Source of the DNA: Myxococcota bacterium
Lineage (GTDB): Bacteria; Myxococcota_A; UBA796
Reading direction: 5' to 3'
NCBI GenBank assembly: GCA_029251165.1
Contig: JAQXDW010000035.1
Location: 1 to 64,000, forward strand
DNA: 64,000 bases
Shown here one piece after another: positions 8,605 through 17,613 of this stretch (position 1 is its first letter; each line of letters starts with the position of its first letter). The notes beneath the pieces are model-generated. The model did not search any database, was not told where the DNA came from, and saw only the letters and a program-made list of their open reading frames with translations. Position numbers and translations under genes: made by a program.

Positions 8605-9705
8605 ATGGCGCGTATGCACAATTTTTCCGCAGGCCCTGCGGTTCTTCCTCTCTCTGTGATCGAGCAGCTCTCCTGCGCGCTGGCAGACTTCCAGGGCTGC
8701 GGCCTGGGTCTGATGGAGATGTCGCACCGCGGCAAGGTCTTCGACGACGTCATCGTCGGGGCTGAGGCCCGCTTCCGCAAGCTGATCGGGGTTCCAGATG
8801 ACTACGCGGTGCTGTTCCTCCAGGGCGGCGCCAGCCTCCAGTTCTACATGTCCGCCCTCAACCTGCTCGGTCCTGGAGAGCGCGCCGACTACCTCATGAC
8901 CGGTGTCTGGTCGACCAAGGCCCTCAAGGAGGCGAAGCGGTGCAGCGATGCGGTGGCGGTCTGGGAGCAGGAAGGCATCCCCGATCACGTCCCCCATCCC
9001 GGCAGCTACACCATCCGAGAGGATTCGAAGTACCTCCACTACACCTCGAACAACACCATCTACGGAACCCAGTTCTCCGCGCTCCCGGAGGCTGGGGATC
9101 GCCCCCTGGTCGGTGATCTCTCCAGCGACATCGCCTCCCGTCCTGTCGACGTCTCCCGCCACGCCGTGCTCTACGCAGGAGCCCAGAAGAACCTCGGCCC
9201 CAGCGGAGTCTGCGCGGTGATCCTCTCGCCCTGGGCGGTCGAGCAGAGCCGTCGGGCAGATCGCCTCCGTCCGGGCGGAATTCCCTCGATGCTCAGCTAC
9301 GACCTCATGGTCAAGAAGAGCTCGATGTTCAACACCCCCAACACCTTCGGCATCTACGCCCTGGACCGAGTGCTGGCGTGGGTCGAGGACATGGGCGGCG
9401 TCGCTGCGATGACCACACGGAACGAGGAGAAGGCCAGCCTGCTGTATGGCGAGCTGGATCGCACCGGCTTCTGGCGTCCCCACGCACGAACGGACTCTCG
9501 CTCGCAGATGAACGTCACCTGGCGGACCCCCTCCCCTGAGCTGGACGCCGCGTTTGTCTCAGAGGCGGCGGCTGCAGGGCTGTCCGGGCTGAAGGGCCAC
9601 CGCAGCGTCGGCGGCATTCGCGCCAGCCTCTACAACGCCTGCGGGATCGAGAGCGTCTCTGCTCTGGTGAGCTTCATGAAGGACTTCGAGTCTGCAAAGG
9701 GTTGA
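8605..9705 (+). CDS. serC: Phosphoserine aminotransferase
   Basis: A 366-aa PLP enzyme of class V aminotransferase fold that makes O-phosphoserine from 3-phosphohydroxypyruvate and glutamate. It opens with the typical NFSAGPAVLP, has FLQGGASLQF near the PLP phosphate site, and the PLP lysine in AGAQKNLGPSG. The SVGGIRASLYNA region near the C-terminus is typical of SerC. ATG 8605 follows GAGG at a good distance. It lies directly after serA; serB is not in this window. Confidence 0.95.
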   Translation: MARMHNFSAGPAVLPLSVIEQLSCALADFQGCGLGLMEMSHRGKVFDDVIVGAEARFRKLIGVPDDYAVLFLQGGASLQFYMSALNLLGPGERADYLMTGVWSTKALKEAKRCSDAVAVWEQEGIPDHVPHPGSYTIREDSKYLHYTSNNTIYGTQFSALPEAGDRPLVGDLSSDIASRPVDVSRHAVLYAGAQKNLGPSGVCAVILSPWAVEQSRRADRLRPGGIPSMLSYDLMVKKSSMFNTPNTFGIYALDRVLAWVEDMGGVAAMTTRNEEKASLLYGELDRTGFWRPHARTDSRSQMNVTWRTPSPELDAAFVSEAAAAGLSGLKGHRSVGGIRASLYNACGIESVSALVSFMKDFESAKG

Positions 9706-9794
9706 GCCGCTTCACGACGGCAGAATGGACAAGAACCCTGCGAGGACGATCCGACAGCCGGCTGCTGGACTACAGTCACTGACCTGGGAGAACC

Positions 9795-10811
9795 ATGTCA
9801 CGCTTTGCTATCGCTGCCTTCTTTGTCGCCTGTGGAGACAAATCAGATGACACCAGCAGCACTGTTCTGCCAGAGGTCACCTGGTCTGAGGCCTTTGACA
9901 CCACCGCCACCGGGTCTCTGAGTGGGGTCTGGGGGACAGGACCAGACGATGTCTTCATCGTCGGCGGTACTGAAGAGAAGGGCGAGATCTACCACTACGA
10001 CGGCTCCGACTGGAGCGCGATGACGGCTCCCGATGGGCTGGGCCTGCTGGTGTGGTGCTATGGGTTCGCACCAGATGATGTCTACGTGGTCGGCGTCAAC
10101 GGCGCGATGGCCCACTACGACGGCTCCGACTGGAGCGCCATCGAGACGGGCACCGAGAAGGAACTCTGGGGCGTCTGGGGAACCTCCGGCAGCGACCTCT
10201 GGATCGTCGGCGGTGATCCCGACACCGACACCTGCGGTGATCCGGAGGTCGAGGGAGAGCAAGCCTGCCTCTGGTACTACGACGGCAGCACGCTGTCTCC
10301 GTATGCCCTCGCGGAGAGCGAGAACGATCGCGGCGCGACCTCAATCTTCAAGGTCTGGGGGATCGACGGGCTGCTGTTTGCGGTCGGCCAGAAGGGGCTG
10401 ATGCTTGAGCACGACGGCAGCGACTGGATCCGAGTGAGCGGTGGTGCAGAGGCCAACGACGACTTTGTCTCCTTGTGGGGAACGTCCTCAGCGGACATCG
10501 TCTCGGTCGGTGGGCGGAGCAATGCACGACTCGCCACCCGGAAAGATGGTAAATGGGACACCGTCTCTCCTTCTGGAATCGGGGGTCTAAACGCCGTCTT
10601 TATGCCGAAGCCTGATGAGGCCATCGTTGGTGGTATCTATGGATGGGTTGGGCGCTACGTTCCTTCTACCGATACCCTTGAAGAGGAGGGCATCCTGGGC
10701 AGCACCGACATCCATGCAATCTGGGGAGACGGTGCTGGGCGGGTCTATGCTGTGGGTGGAAACTTTACATCGCCCCATGTTGGGGTAGCGTATGTCAGAG
10801 TGGAGGAATGA
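9795..10811 (+). CDS. Lipoprotein with propeller-like WGT repeats
   Basis: A 338-aa protein with a short lipobox-like start (FVAC at about residue 13) and an acidic Ser/Thr spacer. Recurrent units of the type VWGTxPDDVFIVG and HYDGSDWSA occur five or six times, suggesting a beta-propeller. Proteins with these repeats are frequent in Myxococcota and of unknown function. The GGGAG ribosome site precedes ATG 9795. Its stop abuts the GTG of the haem lipoprotein downstream, so it heads a coupled run of four exported proteins. No haem motif or catalytic residues are visible. Confidence 0.75.
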   Translation: MSRFAIAAFFVACGDKSDDTSSTVLPEVTWSEAFDTTATGSLSGVWGTGPDDVFIVGGTEEKGEIYHYDGSDWSAMTAPDGLGLLVWCYGFAPDDVYVVGVNGAMAHYDGSDWSAIETGTEKELWGVWGTSGSDLWIVGGDPDTDTCGDPEVEGEQACLWYYDGSTLSPYALAESENDRGATSIFKVWGIDGLLFAVGQKGLMLEHDGSDWIRVSGGAEANDDFVSLWGTSSADIVSVGGRSNARLATRKDGKWDTVSPSGIGGLNAVFMPKPDEAIVGGIYGWVGRYVPSTDTLEEEGILGSTDIHAIWGDGAGRVYAVGGNFTSPHVGVAYVRVEE

Positions 10812-13145
10812 GTGTTCATCATCGCACTGCTTGCCTGCAACGGTGAGTCTGCTGAAGAGGTTGGCTGGGTCTCCCATGGTCTGGTCGCAGAGAACATCTC
10901 TGCACCCCTCGGAGAGCCCGTTCCCTATGCCACCGACGAGCAGCTCGCGGCCTTCGCACGCGGCCTGGAGGTCGGGACGCGGCGGTTTGATCTCAGCGAT
11001 GGCCTCGGCCCTGCATTCAACGTCTCCTTCTGCCTCTCCTGTCACGAGCGACCGGTGTTCGGTGGATCTGCGGGGCACTACCGCAATTTCTTCATCGGTG
11101 CAGAGCTGACCGATGAGGGCAGCTTCTTCTTCACGACTTCTGCCGACAACGACTCCGGCGTCCTCCGCATGTACAACTACGACGAGGAGGAGCTGGCCCG
11201 CCCGGCGGTCGAGGAGAGCGCCAACATCATCGCCCAGCGCAACCCGATCCCGTTCTTCGGCGTCGGCCTGATCGCGGAGCTGGACGAAGAAGAGATCCTT
11301 CAGTACTCCGACCCCGACGACGAAGACGGAGACGGCATCAGCGGCCGGCCCAATTACGATCGGGGCTTCGTCGGCCGGTTCGGTCGCAAGGCGCAGACCG
11401 TCTCCATCGAGGGCTTCATCCGCGGTCCGCTGTTCAACCACCTCGGCATCTCTTCTGATCCTCTCTCTGAGGCGCAGCGCGCGGAGCTTCCCATTGACTC
11501 CAGCGGCGGCGGCGACTTCGAGAGCACGGGTGCGCTCCTGCGCGGCCTGCTGCCGTTCGGACAGGCTGCGGCTCCAGACGGTCCGCTGTTCGACAACGAC
11601 GGGGTGAAGGATCCCGAGCTGAGCACCGACGACCTGTTCGATCTGGTCAGCTTCACCATGCTGATGGCCGCTCCCCAGATCGAGGACATCAGCGGAAACC
11701 TGGAGGCAAAAGCCGGCCAGGCGCTGTTCGATGAACTCAGCTGTGGCGGCTGCCATGTTCCCCGCCTGGAGGGACCGCGCGGTCCGCTGCCCCTCTACTC
11801 TGATCTCCTGCTGCATGACATGGGCGAGGAGCTGGCGGACGGGCTGCGGATGAAGGAGTCTACCGGCAGCGAGTACCGCACCCAGCCGCTGTGGGGCATC
11901 GGCGCGGTTGGACCCTACCTGCACGACGGCCGGGCGAGCACCCTCTCCGAGGCCATCCTCGCTCATGCTGGCGAGGGCTCTGCCTCCGCAGCGCGCTTCG
12001 CGGCGCTCTCTGCGGAAGAGCAGGCGCAGATCGAGGAGTTCCTGCTGAGCCTCGGCGGCCGCGATCAGATCACCCCCGGCCTCCTCCCGCCCGACGAGCC
12101 CCTGGCTGAGGCCGGAGCGTATGGCGGTCCGGTGTCTGAGCTCTCCGCAGAGGAAGAGGCGCTGTTCCTGGCCGGTCGGTCGCTGTTCGACCAGGAGTTC
12201 GGCATCAGCCAGGGACTCGGAACCCCCCGGTTCAACGGCGATTCCTGCCGAGCCTGTCACTTCGAGCCAGTCTTTGGCGGTGCCGGCCCGCGTGGGGTCA
12301 ACGTGATGCGTCATGGCATCCTCAACGACAGCGGTGAGTTCGTCCCGCCGTCTGTGGGGACGGTGCTCCACAAGCAGACCATCCTGCGAGACAACGCCCT
12401 CCGCGCCCAGCCTGAGGCGACGATCTTCGAGCATCGTCAGACCCCGCACCTGTTTGGTCTTGGACTCATCGAGGGCATCCCCGAGTCGGTCATCCTCGCC
12501 AACGCAGATCCAGACGACACCCTCACCCCTGACGGCATCACTGGGCGGGTCTCCTGGACCGACGACGGCCGCCTCGGGCGCTTTGGCTGGAAGGCCCAGG
12601 TGCCTGACATCGCCGAATTCGTACGAGATGCCGTCACCGTCGAGCTTGGAATGACCCTCGATGACCAAGAGGGGCTGACCTTTGGGCTCATTCAAGACAA
12701 CGATGCGGTCGCAGACCCAGAGTACAGCCTCGACCAGGCAGAGCTGCTCACCATCTACCTCACCTTGCTCGGTCCGCCGCCCCGACAGCCCGGTGATGAC
12801 GCCCTGATCGCTGAGGGAGAGGCGCTGTTTGACGATGTCGGCTGCGCATCCTGCCACACCCCCTCCTTGGATGGCGTGCCGCTGTACTCCGACCTCCTCC
12901 TCCATGAGGTTCTCCCAGCGGACAGCCTGGGCATCGAAGAGGTCAGCGCCAACATGTACGAGTTCCGAACTCCCCCGCTGTGGGGCCTCAGCCAGACCGC
13001 GCCGTATCTCCACAGCGGCCGTGCAGACACCATCTTTGAGGCCATTGCTGCCCACTATGGCGAGGCGGAGACCGCTCGAGATGACTTCCTGACCCTCAGC
13101 GATGACGAGCAGGATGCTGTCCTGGTCTTTTTGGAGAGTCTGTGA
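10812..13145 (+). CDS. Tandem DUF1111 (di-haem oxidoreductase-like) tetrahaem lipoprotein
   Basis: A 777-aa protein whose GTG start immediately follows the preceding TGA. The lipobox ALLAC is at residues 5-9. Two homologous halves each carry two CxxCH haem sites: CLSCH (about 74) and CGGCH (about 312) in the first half, CRACH (about 479) and CASCH (about 678) in the second. Each half repeats the GxGLIxxIxE, GRFGxKAQ and LPLYSDLLLHDMG-type motifs of the DUF1111 / putative thiol oxidoreductase family. It is probably a membrane-anchored periplasmic or surface electron-transfer protein. The fusion of two full modules is unusual. Its stop overlaps the next gene (GTGA). Confidence 0.9.
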   Translation: MFIIALLACNGESAEEVGWVSHGLVAENISAPLGEPVPYATDEQLAAFARGLEVGTRRFDLSDGLGPAFNVSFCLSCHERPVFGGSAGHYRNFFIGAELTDEGSFFFTTSADNDSGVLRMYNYDEEELARPAVEESANIIAQRNPIPFFGVGLIAELDEEEILQYSDPDDEDGDGISGRPNYDRGFVGRFGRKAQTVSIEGFIRGPLFNHLGISSDPLSEAQRAELPIDSSGGGDFESTGALLRGLLPFGQAAAPDGPLFDNDGVKDPELSTDDLFDLVSFTMLMAAPQIEDISGNLEAKAGQALFDELSCGGCHVPRLEGPRGPLPLYSDLLLHDMGEELADGLRMKESTGSEYRTQPLWGIGAVGPYLHDGRASTLSEAILAHAGEGSASAARFAALSAEEQAQIEEFLLSLGGRDQITPGLLPPDEPLAEAGAYGGPVSELSAEEEALFLAGRSLFDQEFGISQGLGTPRFNGDSCRACHFEPVFGGAGPRGVNVMRHGILNDSGEFVPPSVGTVLHKQTILRDNALRAQPEATIFEHRQTPHLFGLGLIEGIPESVILANADPDDTLTPDGITGRVSWTDDGRLGRFGWKAQVPDIAEFVRDAVTVELGMTLDDQEGLTFGLIQDNDAVADPEYSLDQAELLTIYLTLLGPPPRQPGDDALIAEGEALFDDVGCASCHTPSLDGVPLYSDLLLHEVLPADSLGIEEVSANMYEFRTPPLWGLSQTAPYLHSGRADTIFEAIAAHYGEAETARDDFLTLSDDEQDAVLVFLESL

Positions 13146-14521
13146 GCGGGTGGCTGCTGCTGGCGCTGAGCGGCTGCGACCGGTGTGGAGGAGGTGCAGA
13201 CTCTGCGCCAGATGTGGTCCTCCCCGACTCCGGCATCTCGGAAGAAGAGGAGGACTCCCTCTCTACTCCCTCCGAGCCGACCCTCAATCCAGCCAACTTC
13301 ACCTCTGCAGAGACCTGCAAGGAGTGCCATCCCACGCACTACGATGAGTGGTCTTCTTCCAACCATGCCTACGCGATGCATGACCCAGTGTTTCGCGCCC
13401 TGGTGGCGGTCCGACAAGAAGACCTCGCCGGGGAAGAGGATCTGTTCTGTACCCAGTGCCACTCCGCGATCGGTACTCGCGGCGGCGATGTCGTCCCAGG
13501 CTTCTCGTTCTCCGACCTCCTCGACATCACCAACGAGGGCATCACCTGCGAGTCCTGCCACCGGATCTCGACCATCGAGCGCACCCACAACGCCGGGCAT
13601 GTGCTCGACGAGACGGGCCCGATTCGTGGTCCGATTGCTGACCCCGACCCGAGCAGCTTCCACAGCGAGCTGGCGTATGAGCCATTCTTCGAGGACTCCA
13701 GTCTCTGCGGGAGCTGTCACGACGTCATCGAGAGCTCTGGGCTGCCGCTGGAGCGCCCCTACGCAGAGTGGCTGACCTCACCCGCTGCAGAGAACGGCCA
13801 GCAGTGTCAGGACTGCCACATGCCCTCCTCCACGGGGCTTGCCTCCACCGAGGGCGTCACCGAGCGCACCCTCCACTCCCACCGGTTCATCGGAGTGGAT
13901 GTACCGATGGACGGCTTTGTCGACGAGGAGCGGGCTGCGGAGATCCGAGCGGGAGTCCAGGAGCTTCTGTCTGCGGCAGCATCCGTCGATCTACAGCTCC
14001 CCGAGAGCGTGATTGTGGGCGAGCAGCTCGATGTGGTGGTCAACGTCTACAACGACATCCCCGCGCACAACTTCCCGACCGGCTCCACATTCATCCGCCA
14101 GGCGTGGCTGGAGGTCATCGCCACCGATGCCCTCGGTCAGCAGCTCTACGCCACTGGTGATCTCGACGAGAACGGTGATCTTCGCGATCACTGGAGCGAT
14201 CTGGACCCCTACGGCGACGATGATCTGATCTCGTTCAGCTCCCGGTTCATCGACAGCAGCGGCTCCCCGACGATGTTCTCTCATCGGGCTGCCGAGCACG
14301 TCACCAGCGCCATTGCGCCGCTCTACAGTCGCACCTACACCCTGTTTGTGCCCACGGAGGCCGCCGCTGAGGGGCCGATCTCGGTCACCGCCCGCCTCCG
14401 CTTCCGCAGCTTGCCCCCTCACCTCCTCCGCAAGCTCGATCAGGAACGCCTGCTCGACGAGCTGGTCATCTACGACATCGACGCGGCGTCGGGCTTGGTC
14501 TCCTTGACCGCTGAGGAGTAG
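13142..14521 (+). CDS. Pentahaem cytochrome c lipoprotein
   Basis: A 459-aa protein starting at GTG 13142 that overlaps the upstream stop. The signal ends in a lipobox (ALSGC, Cys 12). Five CxxCH motifs occur at about 59, 103, 136, 189 and 222 in a cytochrome c554-like N-terminal half. The C-terminal half (about 270-459) lacks haem sites and looks beta-rich, with a NIPAHNFPTGST-like segment seen in exported multihaem proteins. It likely passes electrons to or from the tetrahaem lipoprotein. The TAG stop overlaps the GTG of the metalloprotease gene, so the run is translationally coupled. Confidence 0.88.
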   Translation: MSGWLLLALSGCDRCGGGADSAPDVVLPDSGISEEEEDSLSTPSEPTLNPANFTSAETCKECHPTHYDEWSSSNHAYAMHDPVFRALVAVRQEDLAGEEDLFCTQCHSAIGTRGGDVVPGFSFSDLLDITNEGITCESCHRISTIERTHNAGHVLDETGPIRGPIADPDPSSFHSELAYEPFFEDSSLCGSCHDVIESSGLPLERPYAEWLTSPAAENGQQCQDCHMPSSTGLASTEGVTERTLHSHRFIGVDVPMDGFVDEERAAEIRAGVQELLSAAASVDLQLPESVIVGEQLDVVVNVYNDIPAHNFPTGSTFIRQAWLEVIATDALGQQLYATGDLDENGDLRDHWSDLDPYGDDDLISFSSRFIDSSGSPTMFSHRAAEHVTSAIAPLYSRTYTLFVPTEAAAEGPISVTARLRFRSLPPHLLRKLDQERLLDELVIYDIDAASGLVSLTAEE

Positions 14522-15210
14522 TGCTCCTCTTCCTGCTGGGCTGCAGCATCGGTGAGCCCGACTGGCTTGCGCCGAGTGTGGTGGAGGGGACTCCCTGCAG
14601 CAGCGCTGGCGTGCTGCCCCTCACCGGACAGCGCACCCTGCGGCTGTTTCTCGACGACACCGCGCCCGCCATCGTCGCCCAGCACACCCGAGCTGCTGCT
14701 GACTACTACCGCCGCATTGGACTGCCCCTGCGCATCGATGGTCCTCCGCAGCGGGCTCCAGAGCCGCCGCTCCTCGGAGCGGGCAGCGCGCCTGAAGCGA
14801 TCCTCGCCCCCCTCATCGCCTTCGCACGTCAGCACGCCGTACCGGCCCAGCCCGACACCATCCTCCTCGTCGTCATGTCGCTGGTGATCCCCGAGTCACC
14901 GGCTGCCCGGTGGTTCTCCGAGCTGTCCGCGCTGTCGTTCTCTCCGCAGCTCACCCAGCTCGCCGCTGAGCAGACCGGCATCGACCTGCGCGCCTACCTC
15001 GGCGAGGACTTCACCCCGATGGTGATCCTCTCCGGCGAGGCCCTGTCGGTGCGACGGCCAGGCAAGCACGACATGCTCCTCGCTCACGAGCTCGGCCACG
15101 CCCTCGGGCTGGCGCACGAGACGGATCCCGACAACCTCCTCCGTCAGGAGCGCTGGTTCTCTTGCATTCCCGTCCTCACCGATGCCCAGCGAGAGCAGAT
15201 CGTCCGCTGA
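14521..15210 (+). CDS. Metzincin-type zinc metalloprotease lipoprotein
   Basis: A 229-aa protein. GTG 14521 shares its G with the previous TAG. The lipobox FLLGC places the lipidated Cys at residue 8. The zinc motif HELGHALGLAH (about 189-199) matches HExxHxxGxxH metzincins, and a Met further on could be the Met-turn. It ends the lipoprotein run 9795-15210. The substrate is unknown; processing of neighbouring exported proteins is possible but is inference from position only. Confidence 0.82.
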   Translation: MLLFLLGCSIGEPDWLAPSVVEGTPCSSAGVLPLTGQRTLRLFLDDTAPAIVAQHTRAAADYYRRIGLPLRIDGPPQRAPEPPLLGAGSAPEAILAPLIAFARQHAVPAQPDTILLVVMSLVIPESPAARWFSELSALSFSPQLTQLAAEQTGIDLRAYLGEDFTPMVILSGEALSVRRPGKHDMLLAHELGHALGLAHETDPDNLLRQERWFSCIPVLTDAQREQIVR

Positions 15211-15222
15211 GCCGGCGACACC

Positions 15223-15711
15223 CTACAGCCCCGCCGCCCGCTCCAGCTGCGCGTAGCTCATCGCGCCGATGGTGACGTGCTCCACGGCTCCCTGTGGTCC
15301 CACGATCACGGTGGTCGGGAAGGCATCGACGCCGTAGCTGCTCACCGTGGTCCGGTCGGCGATTCCGACGGGGTAGTCGATGCCAAACGCCTTCGCGCTG
15401 CGTCGGACATCCGGGACCTCTCCGGAGTCCACCGCCAGCCCCCAGACCGGGATCTCCGGATGGTCCTTGGCGAATCGAGAGAACTCCGGGATCTCCTTGC
15501 GGCATGGTCCGCACCAGCTTGCCCAGAAGTTGACCACCACGGTCTTGCCCTGCATGTCTGCCAGACGGAGCGGATCGCCGTCGAGGGTCGTCAGATCGAC
15601 CGGCGGCGCTGCCTCGGCAAGTGACGGACCACCGCTGGGGCGCGCCACCAGGAAGGCAACCACCGCAGCGATCACCAGGGCGATCGACCAGTCCTTGATG
15701 CGCTGAATCAT
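15223..15711 (-). CDS. TlpA/ResA-like membrane-anchored thioredoxin
   Basis: A 162-aa protein. One N-terminal membrane segment (about 8-25) is followed by a thioredoxin fold with NFWASWCGPCRKE (CxxC) and the cis-Pro in DAFPTTVIVG. It should work in the periplasm as a thiol-disulphide reductant, often for cytochrome c haem ligation. That would suit the multihaem genes just upstream, although it is convergent with them rather than in the same operon. ATG 15711. Confidence 0.9.
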   Translation of the reverse strand: MIQRIKDWSIALVIAAVVAFLVARPSGGPSLAEAAPPVDLTTLDGDPLRLADMQGKTVVVNFWASWCGPCRKEIPEFSRFAKDHPEIPVWGLAVDSGEVPDVRRSAKAFGIDYPVGIADRTTVSSYGVDAFPTTVIVGPQGAVEHVTIGAMSYAQLERAAGL

Positions 15712-15980
15712 CAGAGCGTCTTAACCCGTCCGGGAGGCGGATCGTTCCAGGTGGTCGCGTGAGAGTGGTGGAGATGACGGGTGGCACCGTGATCACTGGT
15801 CTCGACTTTTGTCCTGGACCTCTTGCTCGGGGCTTCCCTCCAGCCCGCGATCACAGGGTGCACCGTGCGCTGAGTACCGTCCGAATCTGCCGACATGCAT
15901 CCAGACCAGAACAGCGGATTGCCCCAAGGTGGAATATCATCCCGTTCCTGAGCCCTTGAGAGTGCCCACCCCAGGTCTTT

Positions 15981-16757
15981 ATGCTTCCACTTCTCTTCGC
16001 CACCGCTGCTGCCGCCGACTTCACCCCGCCTCCTGGCTGGGTCTCTCAGGAGGATCGCGTGCTGCGGACTCCCGGGATCCCATCTCGTGGAGAGATTCGG
16101 GAGATCGTTGCTGACGGCGCGTCTGGTCAGCCCCAAGAACTCGCCCTGGCCCTGCTGGATCAGGGACTCACCGCCGCCCAGACCACGGTCGATGACCAGG
16201 GGCGGCTCAACATCATGCTGACCGACGGGCGGCTGGGGCGAGCGATCTGGGTTGATGGAGAGAACCGGTGGCTGCTGCTCACGGTGGATCCGGCGTTTGC
16301 CGGTGAGCTGGATCCGGACGCCCTGCTGCTCGCGGCCTTGACCCCATCTGCAGAGTCGGTCTGGGGCGTGGAGGAGTCGGTCGTCAATCCGATGAGCGGT
16401 GGCGACGATGGCTCTCCCTGGAGCGACAACCCCGTGCAGGATGTCGGCGGCTGGGTGGATGCCAGCACGGTCGAGCCCTGGGCACACAACGACGCGCTGC
16501 TGGGCATCTGGGAGTGCAGCATGCTGATGGCGGACGGCCCCACCCAGCTGAAGTTTTCCTTCGAGACCGGCGGCACTGTTCGCCTGGAGCGCAGCGTCTC
16601 TGGTCGCACTGAGCACGCCACCGGGGCCTGGACGACCCGGGGCAACCAGATTCGACTGGATCTGCCCGGGAGCGAGGGCGCTGAAGAGTACCAGTCCGTC
16701 GGCGGCACCCTCTCCTTCCGCTACGACCACACTCGCCTGACGCTGTACAAGCGATGA
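15981..16757 (+). CDS. Secreted protein with lipocalin-like C-terminal domain
   Basis: A 258-aa protein with a short signal (LPLLFATAAAA). The middle region is unrecognised. The last roughly 75 residues (LLGIWECSM, FETGGTVRLER, AWTTRGNQIRL) look like a lipocalin-like or similar small beta-barrel domain. The stop overlaps the trmH start (ATGA). The 269 bp before it hold no clear promoter. Function unknown. Confidence 0.65.
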   Translation: MLPLLFATAAAADFTPPPGWVSQEDRVLRTPGIPSRGEIREIVADGASGQPQELALALLDQGLTAAQTTVDDQGRLNIMLTDGRLGRAIWVDGENRWLLLTVDPAFAGELDPDALLLAALTPSAESVWGVEESVVNPMSGGDDGSPWSDNPVQDVGGWVDASTVEPWAHNDALLGIWECSMLMADGPTQLKFSFETGGTVRLERSVSGRTEHATGAWTTRGNQIRLDLPGSEGAEEYQSVGGTLSFRYDHTRLTLYKR

Positions 16758-17404
16758 GCGTCGACAACAGCGAAGTGGTCAGCGCCGAGCGCCAGGCTCG
16801 GGTCCGTCGGATGCTCTCCGATCGGCTCAGCAGCGTGTGTGTCATCGCAGAAGCGATCCACCGCCGCCACAACACCAGCGCCATCCTTCGCTCCTGCGAG
16901 GCTTTTGGCGTCCACGAGGTGCACCTCATCACCGGTCGCTTCCGGACCAGCCGTGGAGCCGCACGGGGTGCAGAGCGGTGGCTGGATCTGCACCGCTGGC
17001 CGGACATCGCGACCTGCGTGGCGCACCTCCGGGAGCGTGGCTTCCAGATCTTCGTCGGTGACCTCGCCCAGGATGCCTACACGCCCGACACCCTCCCGGT
17101 TGATGGTCCGGTGGCGATCCTGTTTGGCAATGAGCTCAACGGCGTCTCTGACGAGGCCCGTGCCCTGGCGGACGGATCGGTCATCGTGCCGATGCGCGGC
17201 CTCACCGAGTCCCTCAATGTCTCTGTGGCCGCAGCCTGCGTGCTGCAGCGGGTCACCGAGCGCCGTCGGACAGTGGTCGACGGCGGAGACCTCCCGGCGA
17301 TGCGCCAGGATGCCTTCTTCTCCGCCTGGCTGGAGCGAGAGGAGCTGGCGAAGCGCGGGGTGATCGCCCGGGTAACGCGGTCGACCTTGAGCGAGAAGCG
17401 CTGA
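16754..17404 (+). CDS. trmH: SpoU-family tRNA (guanosine-2'-O)-methyltransferase
   Basis: A 216-aa SPOUT enzyme. Motif 1 HNTSAILRSCEAFG, motif 2 ILFGNELNGVSDEA and motif 3 VPMRGLTESLNVSVAAA form the knotted S-adenosylmethionine site. The length and the short C-terminal extension fit TrmH, which methylates G18 in tRNA. A related rRNA methyltransferase cannot be excluded without alignment. ATG 16754 overlaps the upstream stop. A small GTGCC/GGCAC hairpin follows the stop codon. Confidence 0.85.
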   Translation: MSVDNSEVVSAERQARVRRMLSDRLSSVCVIAEAIHRRHNTSAILRSCEAFGVHEVHLITGRFRTSRGAARGAERWLDLHRWPDIATCVAHLRERGFQIFVGDLAQDAYTPDTLPVDGPVAILFGNELNGVSDEARALADGSVIVPMRGLTESLNVSVAAACVLQRVTERRRTVVDGGDLPAMRQDAFFSAWLEREELAKRGVIARVTRSTLSEKR

Positions 17405-17613
17405 GGCCAGGTGCCTTCTGGCACGTGCTGTCCGATAGTTTGGCCACCTGCTTCGCTGGAACAGCGGGCCGCTGTGGCCGCTGCACGCCCGCTGAGCGTC
17501 GTCGTCACCCATGGAGTGGAGGCAGTGCATGGCGGAGCCCCACACGATGCCTCTGGCTTCTTCCTGACCGGCTGCCCTATCGCTGGAGCCCTGTCTTCTC
17601 CACACGCCGTGGC

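Noticed and set aside
10587..13055. Long open frame (over 800 codons) antisense to the tetrahaem gene
   Set aside because: It mirrors the codon bias of the real GC-rich gene, has no ribosome site and no recognisable domain; the sense strand has haem motifs and coupled starts.
15779..15789. GGGTGGCACCG resembling a T-box antiterminator core
   Set aside because: No tRNA-ligase or amino-acid gene follows, and the specifier stem and terminator could not be found.
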